In this document: positions 50,355-58,227 of the stretch, one piece after another
How the letters are laid out: each line of letters opens with the position of its first letter
Numbering within the stretch: the stretch's first letter is position 1
Source of the DNA: JAJNPS01 sp031378845
GTDB lineage: Bacteria; Pseudomonadota; Alphaproteobacteria; Rhodobacterales; Rhodobacteraceae
Length of the DNA stretch: 64,000 bases
Assembly: GCA_031378845.1 (NCBI GenBank)
Contig: JANNES010000001.1
Coordinates: 99,635-163,634 of the forward strand
Direction of reading: 5' to 3'
The notes under the pieces: model-generated
What the model was told of the DNA's origin: nothing
Databases searched by the model: none
The model's input: the letters and a program-made list of their open reading frames with translations, nothing else
Program-made: the position numbers and the translations under genes

Positions 50355-52691
50355 TCACTCCCCATACGGCACCCAGACGGTCTTGACCTCGGTGGCCTGG
50401 GACAGGAACGTCCGGCCTTCGCCCTCTGGTCCCATCCAGCTCCGCGCGCGGCCGTGGTTGACCCAGGTGCGTTTGACGTTTGTGGCGCTTTCCTTCTCGA
50501 TCAGGGCCGAGAGGTTGGTGGAGGAGAAGCACCACACGGCATCGACGTCCATGTGACCGGCAAGCGATTTTGCCAGATCGGCGGGCGGGCCGGTGACGAT
50601 GTTGACGACTCCGGCGGGGACGTCGGAGGTGTCGAGGACCTGGTAGAAGTCGGTGGCTGACAGGGGCGCTGCACCGGGGACGAGGACGCAGGTGTTGCCC
50701 ATCGCGATGGCGGGGGCCATGAGGGAGATGAGGCCGAGGAGCGGGGCCTCATCCGGGCAGAGCGCGCCGATCACGCCGACGGGTTCGTTCATCGCCAGCG
50801 CGATGCCGCGGATCGGGACGGATTTCGCGGCACCGTCGAATTTGTCGGACCAGGCGGCGTAGGTGAAAAGACGCTGGATGGCGGCTTCGACCTCCGCAAG
50901 CCCTGATTTGCCGGTGAGGTCTTTCAGGCGGCTGGCGAATTCATCGGCGCGGGCGGAAAGGTTTTCGGCGATGTAGAACAGAATCTGCGCGCGGTTGTGC
51001 CCCGTCGATTTGCCCCAGCCTTTGGCGGCATGCGCGGCCTCGACCGCGTTGCGGATGTCCTTGCGGTTGCCGATGCCGCCATGGCCGAGAAGCTTTCCCT
51101 TCGGCGACCAGATCGCCTGACTGTAGCCGCCGTCGGGGCGGACCTGCTTGCCGCCGATGTAAAGCTTGGCGGTACGATCAAGCCCCAAGGTTTCCGGGTT
51201 GGCCGGTTCGGGGAATGCGGCGACGGGTTTCAGAGTGGCGGGTTTGGCGGCGGGTTTTAGGTAGGCCATCAGGCCTTCCCAGCCGCCTTCACGTCCAAAG
51301 CCGCTTTCGCGGACCCCGCCGAAACCGGCGGCGGCGTCGAAGAGGTTGGTGGCGTTGACCCAGACGATGCCGGCTTTCAGTTTCGGGGCTACGTCGAGGG
51401 CGAGGTTGATGTTCTCAGACCAGACCGTGGCCGCAAGGCCGTAGCGGGTGTTGTTGGCAAGCTGGACGGCTTCTTCGGGGGTGCGGAAGGTCATCGACAC
51501 CAACACTGGGCCGAAGATTTCCTCCTGCATCAGCGTCGAGGCGGCTGAAAGCCCGGTGATCAGGGTGGGGGGGTAAAAGCAGCCTGCGGGCACGGCGGTG
51601 GCGGCGTGGTAGGTCTCGCCGTCGGGATTGGCGCTGATCATGTCGATGATCGCGGCGAGCTGCACGGGGTCGATGATCGCGCCGACGTCGATGGACTTGT
51701 CCAGGGGGTCGCCGAGGCGGAGGCCGTCCATCCGGCGTTTCAGTTTCTGGTGGAAGCGGTCACTGATGCCTTCCTGGACCAACAGGCGGGAACCCGCACA
51801 GCAGACCTGGCCCTGATTGAACCAGATCGCATCGACGAGGCCCTCGATGGCACTGTCGATGTCGGCGTCGTCAAAGACGATGTAGGGGGACTTGCCGCCA
51901 AGCTCCAGGGTCAGGGCCTTGCCGGTACCTGCAGTGGCCGCGCGGATGCGCTTGCCGACCGAGGTGGAGCCGGTGAACGCGATCTTGTCGACCGGGGCGT
52001 CGACGAGGGCGGCGCCGGTTGTGCCATCACCGGTGACGATGTTGAGCACGCCCTTCGGCAGGCCCGCCTCGCGGCTGAGTTCGGCGAAGAGGAGCGCGGT
52101 GAGCGGGGTGTATTCGGCGGGTTTGAGGACGATGGTGTTGCCGGCAGCAAGGGCCGGGGCGACCTTCCACGCGAGCATCAGCAGCGGGAAGTTCCACGGG
52201 ATCACCGCGCCACAGACGCCCAAGGGCGCAAGGTCAGGGTGTTCGGTGGGGAGGAGTTGCGCGAGGCCCGCGTGGTAATAGAAATGGCGGGCGACGAGGG
52301 GGATGTCGATGTCACGGCTCTCGCGGATCGGTTTGCCGTTGTCCATGGTTTCCAGCACCGCGAACAGGCGCGACTGTTTCTGTACGAGGCGGGCGAGGGC
52401 GTAGAGGATTTTGGCACGTTGGTGGCCGGAAAGGCGCGCCCATTTGGGTTGCGCGCGGCGGGCGGCGGCGACGGCCAAGGCCACGTCGTCGGTGGTGCCG
52501 TGGGTGACCTCGGCGAGGGGCTTGCCGGTGGCGGGGTTCGCGGTGGCGAAGGTCGCCCCCGGTTTGGTGAACGCGCCGTCGATCCAGTGGCCGAACGTCC
52601 GGTTATGCTTGCCAAGCCATGCCTGTGCCTCGGCGGACGATTCCGGAGCGGGGCCGTAGGACATAGAGTCGAAGATTTCTTTTATCGTCAT
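50355..52691 (-). CDS. ALDH16-type double-domain aldehyde dehydrogenase
   Basis: A 778-residue protein with a complete aldehyde dehydrogenase domain followed by a partial second one. Domain 1 has IPWNFPLLMLAWKVAPALAAGN, FTGSTSVGKRI, the catalytic Glu near 262 (LELGGKSP) and Cys near 295 (QGQVCCAGSR). Domain 2 (about 500-778) keeps the cofactor-like part (LCPDEAPLLGLISLMAPAIAMGN) but has no catalytic Cys/Glu segment and ends early. This is the ALDH16 layout, known in Rhodobacteraceae such as Loktanella. It lies about 100 bp after deoC, whose product acetaldehyde it may oxidise. Confidence 0.93.
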   Translation of the reverse strand: MTIKEIFDSMSYGPAPESSAEAQAWLGKHNRTFGHWIDGAFTKPGATFATANPATGKPLAEVTHGTTDDVALAVAAARRAQPKWARLSGHQRAKILYALARLVQKQSRLFAVLETMDNGKPIRESRDIDIPLVARHFYYHAGLAQLLPTEHPDLAPLGVCGAVIPWNFPLLMLAWKVAPALAAGNTIVLKPAEYTPLTALLFAELSREAGLPKGVLNIVTGDGTTGAALVDAPVDKIAFTGSTSVGKRIRAATAGTGKALTLELGGKSPYIVFDDADIDSAIEGLVDAIWFNQGQVCCAGSRLLVQEGISDRFHQKLKRRMDGLRLGDPLDKSIDVGAIIDPVQLAAIIDMISANPDGETYHAATAVPAGCFYPPTLITGLSAASTLMQEEIFGPVLVSMTFRTPEEAVQLANNTRYGLAATVWSENINLALDVAPKLKAGIVWVNATNLFDAAAGFGGVRESGFGREGGWEGLMAYLKPAAKPATLKPVAAFPEPANPETLGLDRTAKLYIGGKQVRPDGGYSQAIWSPKGKLLGHGGIGNRKDIRNAVEAAHAAKGWGKSTGHNRAQILFYIAENLSARADEFASRLKDLTGKSGLAEVEAAIQRLFTYAAWSDKFDGAAKSVPIRGIALAMNEPVGVIGALCPDEAPLLGLISLMAPAIAMGNTCVLVPGAAPLSATDFYQVLDTSDVPAGVVNIVTGPPADLAKSLAGHMDVDAVWCFSSTNLSALIEKESATNVKRTWVNHGRARSWMGPEGEGRTFLSQATEVKTVWVPYGE

Positions 52692-52795
52692 GGCGCTGCC
52701 CTTTGTGCCGTCATGTCTGATGCCGCGACTGCCACTGGCCGGTGCCTCCGGCGGGGATATTTTGGCAAAGATGAATGGGCGAGGCGCATCTGGCG

Positions 52796-53785
52796 CTACC
52801 CCATCGCGTGGCGGTTGGCGGCGGAATAGTGGCCGGTGAGGAAATGCTCCAGCTGGCGTTCGATGTCGCCCAGAAGACTGGAGGCCCCAAAGCGGAACAG
52901 GTCGGGTTGCAGCCAGGGGTGGCCCAGTTCGTCCTTCATCAGCGCCATGTAGGTCAGCGCGTCCTTGGCCTTGGCGATGCCGCCTGCGGGTTTGTAGCCG
53001 ACGGCAAATCCGGTGCGGTCCTGATAGTCCCGAATGCAGCGGATCATCGTCAGGGTCACCGGCAGGGTGGCGTTGACCGGTTCCTTGCCTGTGGAGGTCT
53101 TGATGAAATCGGCACCCGCCATCATGCAGATGAGCGACGCGCGGGCGACGTTGCGCAGGGTGCCAAGCTCACCCGTGGCGAGGATGGCCTTGACATGGGC
53201 GTCGCCGCAAGCCGCGCGCATCTCCGCCATTTCGTCGTAAAGGGCCTGCCAGTTTTGCGTGAGCACATGGCGGCGGGAGATGACGATGTCGATCTCGCGG
53301 GCCCCGGCGCGGACGCTTTCGCCGATTTCGGCGATGCGGAGCCGGTATGGGGAGAGGCCTGCGGGAAAACCGGTGGAGACGGCGGCGACGGGGATCGCGG
53401 TGCCTTCAAGGGCGCGGACCGCGATTTCCACCATCTCGTGATAGACGCAGACAGCACCCGTGGTGATGTGGGGGACCGCCAGTCGATCCAGCATCCACTG
53501 GGCGACCGGCTGGCGGGCCTTGGCGCAGAGGCGACGCACGCGGCCTTCGGTGTCGTCGCCCGCGAGGGTGGTAAGGTCGATCAGGGTGATGGCTTTCAAA
53601 AGCCACGCCGCCTGCCATTCCTTCTTGACCGAGCGGCGCCCAGAGATAGTGGCGGCGCGGCGTTCGATGGCGGAGGTGTTGGCCTGCACGGATGCCACCC
53701 AGTCGAGATCCAGCGCCATTCCAGGATTGCGGGCATGGGTAAGCTGCGGCAGGAGGCCGGTCGCGGATGATGTCAGCGTTTCCAA
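52796..53785 (-). CDS. deoC: Deoxyribose-phosphate aldolase
   Basis: A 329-residue class I aldolase splitting deoxyribose 5-phosphate into glyceraldehyde 3-phosphate and acetaldehyde. The Schiff-base lysine is in ADFIKTSTGK near residue 227 and the second lysine in HVKAILATGEL near 197. LIDLTTLAGDDTEGRV and VAAVSTGFPAGLS are typical of the longer DeoC form. The start is a TTG at 53785, set by GGAGGA 5 nt upstream; the frame continues upstream but without such a signal. Same strand as the ALDH16 gene, so the two probably form a deoxynucleoside-degradation unit. Confidence 0.93.
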   Translation of the reverse strand: METLTSSATGLLPQLTHARNPGMALDLDWVASVQANTSAIERRAATISGRRSVKKEWQAAWLLKAITLIDLTTLAGDDTEGRVRRLCAKARQPVAQWMLDRLAVPHITTGAVCVYHEMVEIAVRALEGTAIPVAAVSTGFPAGLSPYRLRIAEIGESVRAGAREIDIVISRRHVLTQNWQALYDEMAEMRAACGDAHVKAILATGELGTLRNVARASLICMMAGADFIKTSTGKEPVNATLPVTLTMIRCIRDYQDRTGFAVGYKPAGGIAKAKDALTYMALMKDELGHPWLQPDLFRFGASSLLGDIERQLEHFLTGHYSAANRHAMG

Positions 53786-53864
53786 GGGGGTCCTCCGCCC
53801 GTGCCGGGTGGCGGCGACGATGCCATGCTCGGCCAAGTGCTGCAAGGGCGTCGAGGTTCAAATT

Positions 53865-53880
53865 CTGACCGGATGGTCAG
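53865..53880. promoter_or_regulatory. Palindromic candidate operator between deoC and nhaD
   Basis: CTGACC-GGAT-GGTCAG is a perfect 6-bp inverted repeat with 4-nt centre; extending outward (TTC...GGAA) keeps partial symmetry. It lies in the 178-bp divergent gap. The TGACC/GGTCA form is common for TetR-family operators. No regulator gene is adjacent. Confidence 0.45.
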
Positions 53881-53963
53881 GAAGCTGCCGGTGTCCTGCG
53901 GTTGACCTTGGTCTGTGAAAGATGCCTCCTGCGGCAAAACGATGGCAGGGGAGTGCGCAGGCG

Positions 53964-55267
53964 ATGCAGGATCTGGACCTTACGGGGCATTGGGCGGGCA
54001 TCTTGTCGCTGGTGATCTTTGTCATCGCCTACATCATGGTGGTGTTCGAAGAGTCGACTCGTATGGCCAAGTCAAAGCCGGTGATGCTGGCGGCGGGGCT
54101 GATCTGGGCGCTGATCGGGATCGCCTACATGATGGCGGGGCAATCGGAAGCGGCGCATTCCCACGCCCGCGAGATCATCGAGGAATATGGCGAGCTGTTT
54201 TTGTTCCTGATTGTGGCGATCACTTACGTCAACACGTTGGAGGAGCGCCGTGCGTTCGATGTTCTGCGGGTGAAGCTGATCGGCCTTGGGCTGGGATACC
54301 GGCAGTTGTTCCTGCTGACCGGGATCCTCGCGTTCTTTCTGTCATCGGTGCTGGACAACCTGACGACCGCGCTGGTGATGGGTGCTGTGGTGATGGCGCT
54401 GGGGCGGGACAACGCGAAATTCGTGGTGATCGGTTGTATTTCCATCGTGATCGCGGCCAATGCCGGGGGGGCGTTTTCGCCCTTTGGCGACATCACGACG
54501 CTGATGGTTTGGCAAAAGGGCAAGCTCGCGTTCTTTGAATTTTTCGCGCTGTTCGTGCCGGCGCTGATCAACTGGCTGTGCCTGCGGCGCTGATGTATCT
54601 GTCGGTGCCGAATGAAAAACCCTCGTCCGAGGTGCGCAGTGTCCGGGGCAAGCCGGGAATGATCGGGGTGGCGGTCTTGTTCGCGCTGACCATCGCGACG
54701 GCGGTTTCGTTCAAGAATTTCCTGAACCTGCCGCCCGCCTTGGGGATGATGCTGGGGCTTGGGTATCTGCAACTGTGGTCCTATTACCTGCGCATGAAGG
54801 GCATCCGCAAAGGGGATGAGGACATGGTGCTGGACAGTTTCAAAGAGGTTCAGCGGGTGGAATGGGACACGCTCCTGTTCTTTTTTGGGATCATCTTTGC
54901 GGTGGGAGGCCTCGGGGTTCTGGGCTACCTCGCGCTTGCGTCGGAGCTTTTGTACACCGACCTTGGGCCAACCGCTGCCAACGTGATCATCGGGGTCCTG
55001 TCGGCCATCATAGACAACATCCCGCTGATGTTCGCCGTGCTTACGATGGACCCGGCGATGTCGGACGGCCAGTGGCTCTTGATCACGCTGACCTGCGGCA
55101 CCGGCGGGTCGATGCTGTCGATCGGGTCGGCCGCGGGGGTGGCGCTGATGGGGCAGGCCAAGGGGGTTTACACCTTCAGCGCGCATTTGAGATGGAGTTG
55201 GGCAATCGCGGCGGGGTACATCGCGGCGATCGGGGCGCATCTGGTGATCAACGCGCATCTTTTCTGA
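53964..55267 (+). pseudogene. nhaD: NhaD-type sodium/proton antiporter, interrupted by a one-base frameshift
   Basis: Two overlapping frames together give a full NhaD. The first, from ATG 53964, carries YRQLFLLTGILAFFLSSVLDNLTTALVMGAVVM and NAGGAFSPFGDITTLMVWQKG and ends FVPALINWLCLRR at a TGA (54591-54593). The second, from 54578, begins VPAALMYLSVPNEKP and carries FFFGIIFAVGGLG, SAIIDNIPLMFAVL and TGGSMLSIGSAAGVALMGQ. Restoring a single G in CTG(G)TGCCTGCG near 54577 joins them as NWL-VPAALM, the expected continuity. Either the gene is inactivated or this is a sequencing error. An ATG at 53922 is also possible. It is convergent with mrpG with no spacer. Confidence 0.85.
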
Positions 55268-55627
55268 TCAGCTCTTCGGGTGGTCGTCCAGCGTGGCCCA
55301 GGCCGTGCCCGTCTGCGGATCGGGCAGGGTGTTGCGGTCGATGGTGTGAAAGATATGCGTCTTTGCCAGATAAAGCGCCGAAAGCGGGGCCGTCAGGAAC
55401 AGAAAGATCGCCACCAGCAGTTCCTGGCCGGTGACAACGCCGTTTTGAAACAGCATGTCGGCAGAGGATGCGATCAGGGCTGCCCCAACGCCAATGGTCG
55501 TGGCTTTGGTCGGCGCATGCAGTCGCTGCATCGGGTCTTGCAGCTTGATCAGTCCAAAGCTGCCGATCAACCCGAACAGGCCGCCCAACACCAGCAGTGC
55601 CGCGATGCCGTATTCGACAAGGATCAT
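55268..55627 (-). CDS. mrpG: Mrp-type Na+/H+ antiporter subunit G
   Basis: A 119-residue subunit with three helices (ILVEYGIAALLVLGGLFGLIGSFGLI, TTIGVGAALIASSADMLF, QELLVAIFLFLTAPLSALYLAK) and the motif LQDPMQRLHAPTKATTIGVG typical of MrpG/MnhG/PhaG. It is the last gene of the mrp operon; its ATG overlaps the mrpF stop (ATGA). Its TGA is back to back with the nhaD stop (TGATCA at 55265-55270). Confidence 0.93.
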   Translation of the reverse strand: MILVEYGIAALLVLGGLFGLIGSFGLIKLQDPMQRLHAPTKATTIGVGAALIASSADMLFQNGVVTGQELLVAIFLFLTAPLSALYLAKTHIFHTIDRNTLPDPQTGTAWATLDDHPKS

Positions 55628-55896
55628 TCGATGATGCTCCCCCGCAAGAGATATTTGGCATATGCCACGGTCGCCACGAACCCGGTCATCGCAAGGATCA
55701 GCGCCGCTTCAAAGATCAGCGAGTTGCCTGTCGCCGTGCCATAAAGCACGATCAGCGCGATCACATTCACCGTCATCGTATCGACCGCAAGAATACGGTC
55801 GGTGATCGTGGGGGCGCCAAACAGCCGCCACAGATTTAGCACGAGCGCCAGGCCGAAACAGCCCATTGCAAAGGTCAGCGCGTACGTCACGATCAT
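55624..55896 (-). CDS. mrpF: Mrp-type Na+/H+ antiporter subunit F
   Basis: A 90-residue, three-helix subunit with the MrpF hallmark PTITDRILAVDTMTVNVIALIVLYG, followed by FEAALILAMTGFVATVAYAKYLLRG. Part of the membrane Mrp complex exchanging Na+ or K+ for protons. It overlaps mrpE upstream and mrpG downstream by 4 nt each. Confidence 0.94.
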   Translation of the reverse strand: MIVTYALTFAMGCFGLALVLNLWRLFGAPTITDRILAVDTMTVNVIALIVLYGTATGNSLIFEAALILAMTGFVATVAYAKYLLRGSIIE

Positions 55897-56393
55897 TCGA
55901 ATATCCTTTTCAGCCGCGCCTCATAGCGGGCCTTGATGCCATCGCGCACCGCATCCGGATCAGGTGCGTGAAGGGCATGGATCAAGAGCGCCTTGCCGCA
56001 GGCCGACATATCGGCCGTCAGCGTGCCCGGCGTCATCGTGATGGTCCCGGCCAGAAGTGTGATCGCCTCGGGCGTGCGCAGGTCGAGGGGCACGCGGATC
56101 CAGGCTGACCGGATCCGCGCGGCGGGCATGAAGAGGATGATCCGTGCCACTTGAAAATTCGCCACGATCACATCCCACAAAACCAGCACCGTGTAGGATA
56201 ACAGTGCCAAGGGGGCTTTGATCCGGGTCGGATAGGGCCACCAGACCGCAGTGAAAAGCGGAACAGCCGTAGCCAGGATCACCGCCAGCACGATGGTGCC
56301 CACATCCACATGATTGACCAGCAGGAACCAGACGCCAATCAGCGACAGGGTCAGGTAGGGATGCGGGAACACCTTGCGCAGCATTGGCCTCAT
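55893..56393 (-). CDS. mrpE: Mrp-type Na+/H+ antiporter subunit E
   Basis: A 166-residue subunit. The N-terminal helices (PYLTLSLIGVWFLLVNHVDVGTIVLAVILATAVPLF) and the conserved LRTPEAITLLAGTITMTPGTLTADM segment identify MrpE/PhaE. The ATG overlaps the mrpD stop. Full length for the family. Confidence 0.94.
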   Translation of the reverse strand: MRPMLRKVFPHPYLTLSLIGVWFLLVNHVDVGTIVLAVILATAVPLFTAVWWPYPTRIKAPLALLSYTVLVLWDVIVANFQVARIILFMPAARIRSAWIRVPLDLRTPEAITLLAGTITMTPGTLTADMSACGKALLIHALHAPDPDAVRDGIKARYEARLKRIFE

Positions 56394-57895
56394 GGCTCCT
56401 GATAAAGGCGGTTGGCCTCGATATAGGTGGACGGGTCATACAGGCCCGCTGCCGTCACATCGAGCCACGCGGTGATCGGGCCTGCCAACACGGCAATACC
56501 TGCCATCAGGCCGATCAGGGTGATCACGGCGGTAAAAGCCCAAGGCTCAGGCGGATGTGACGTGGCCCGGGCTTGTCCGTCGTGCGCCTTCCAAAAGAGC
56601 TGAGAGCCCGCGCGCGCAAGGCCCACAAGCATCACGAACGTCGCCGCAAGAATGAACGACCAGACCAGCCACGCCGCATCGCGCCATGCCGACAGGATCA
56701 AAAGCTTGCCGATGAAGCCCGACAGTGGCGGCATGCCCGCGCTGGCAATCGCGGCGACCAAAAACAACGCGGCCAAGAGCCCGCCTTGCGCCATGGGTGG
56801 CAGAACGGCGTCCAGCCGACCATGCGCACGGCGACGCATCGCCAGATCGCTGACCAGAAACAGCGCGGCCCCGGCCAGCGTGGAATGCACGATGTAGTAG
56901 AGTGCCGCACTGGTCGCCGCAGGCGTAAAGGCGGAAATGCCGACAAAGACCATCCCCATCGACGCAATCGCCGCAAACGCTGCAAGCCGGGGCAGTGTGA
57001 CCGCGCCCAGTACGCCAACCGCCCCGACGACCAAGGTCACCAAAGCGGCAGGCAGCAGCACGTCGCGATACAGCGTCGCCGTCGCCTCAAGCCCCGGCGG
57101 AAACACCAGCGTGCCGAACCGCAAGGCGGCATAGGCCCCGATCTTGGTCATCACCGCGAACAAGGCCGCCACCACGCCCGGTGCATGCGCATAGGCCCCC
57201 GGCAGCCAGAAATGCAGCGGCACCAGCGCGCCCTTGATCGCAAAGACCAACAAGAGCAGCACCGCCGCCACCCGGATCAGCGCCACATCACCCGGCGGCA
57301 GCGTTTGCAGCTTGACCGCGAGATCGGCCATGTTGAGCGTGCCGGTGACCGAATAGATCGTCGCCAGCGCGAAGAGAAAGAGGGTCGATCCGATCAGGTT
57401 GAAGGCGACATACTGAAACCCCGCCCGCATCCGGTCGCGCCCGCCACCATGCAGCATCAAGCCGTATGACGCGATCAGCAGCACTTCGAAAAAGACGAAA
57501 AGGTTGAACGCATCGCCGGTCAGGAACGCGCCGCAGATACCCATGAGTTGAAATTGGTAAATCGCGTGAAAATGGCGCCCCATTTTGTCCCAATCCGCGC
57601 CGATGGCATAGACCAGCACGACCAGCGCCAGCACCGCCGTCAACAGGACCATCAGCGCCGATAGCCGGTCGAGGACAAGCACGATGCCAAAGGGGGCAGG
57701 CCAGTCACCCAGAAAATAGACCTCAGGCCCCGATCCCGAGGCTGCCAAGATCAGCATCGCCGCGATCACCGCAAGGCCAAGCGTGCCGGCCAGCGAGATC
57801 GCCCGCTGAAAGCCCAGATTTCCGCGCAGCACCAGCACCAGAATGGCCGCCATCAGCGCAGGCAGGGCAACGGGCGCGATGATCCAATGGCTCAT
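56390..57895 (-). CDS. mrpD: Mrp-type Na+/H+ antiporter subunit D
   Basis: A 501-residue proton-pumping-like subunit related to complex I NuoM/N. About 14 helices are present, with GICGAFLTGDAFNLFVFFEVLLIASYGLMLHG, AIKGALVPLHFWLPGAYAHAPGVVAALFAVMTKIGAY and AGMPPLSGFIGKLLIL carrying the expected Glu, Lys and His sites. It overlaps mrpC upstream and mrpE downstream by 4 nt. Central translocating subunit together with MrpA. Confidence 0.94.
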   Translation of the reverse strand: MSHWIIAPVALPALMAAILVLVLRGNLGFQRAISLAGTLGLAVIAAMLILAASGSGPEVYFLGDWPAPFGIVLVLDRLSALMVLLTAVLALVVLVYAIGADWDKMGRHFHAIYQFQLMGICGAFLTGDAFNLFVFFEVLLIASYGLMLHGGGRDRMRAGFQYVAFNLIGSTLFLFALATIYSVTGTLNMADLAVKLQTLPPGDVALIRVAAVLLLLVFAIKGALVPLHFWLPGAYAHAPGVVAALFAVMTKIGAYAALRFGTLVFPPGLEATATLYRDVLLPAALVTLVVGAVGVLGAVTLPRLAAFAAIASMGMVFVGISAFTPAATSAALYYIVHSTLAGAALFLVSDLAMRRRAHGRLDAVLPPMAQGGLLAALFLVAAIASAGMPPLSGFIGKLLILSAWRDAAWLVWSFILAATFVMLVGLARAGSQLFWKAHDGQARATSHPPEPWAFTAVITLIGLMAGIAVLAGPITAWLDVTAAGLYDPSTYIEANRLYQEP

Positions 57896-58227
57896 CTGTC
57901 GTCCTCGTGCTCGACCATGTCGACGCGGTCATGCCCGGATTCCAGATACGCCCCAAGCGCCATGATGACGATGACAGCCGTCATCCCGAACGAGATTACG
58001 ATGGCCGTCAGAACCAGCGCCTGGGGCAAGGGGTCGGTAAAGACGTCACCCGTCCCGATGATCGGAATGGCCTTGGTTTGCACCCGTCCCGCCGCAAAGA
58101 TGAAGACATTGACCGCATAGCTGATGAACGACAGCCCCAGGATCACCGCAAAGGTGCGCTGGCGCAGCAGAAGATAGATCCCCGTTGCCGTCAAAAGGCC
58201 GATGGCAAGGGCAATCAAGACCTCCAT
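57892..58227 (-). CDS. mrpC: Mrp-type Na+/H+ antiporter subunit C
   Basis: A 111-residue NuoK-like subunit with three helices and the signature LRQRTFAVILGLSFISYAVNVFIF, followed by DPLPQALVLTAIVISFGMTAVIVIMAL. The ATG at 58227 overlaps the mrpA stop by one base; the longer in-frame extension lies inside mrpA and is rejected. The C-terminus is acidic and His-rich (HDRVDMVEHEDDR). Confidence 0.94.
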   Translation of the reverse strand: MEVLIALAIGLLTATGIYLLLRQRTFAVILGLSFISYAVNVFIFAAGRVQTKAIPIIGTGDVFTDPLPQALVLTAIVISFGMTAVIVIMALGAYLESGHDRVDMVEHEDDR

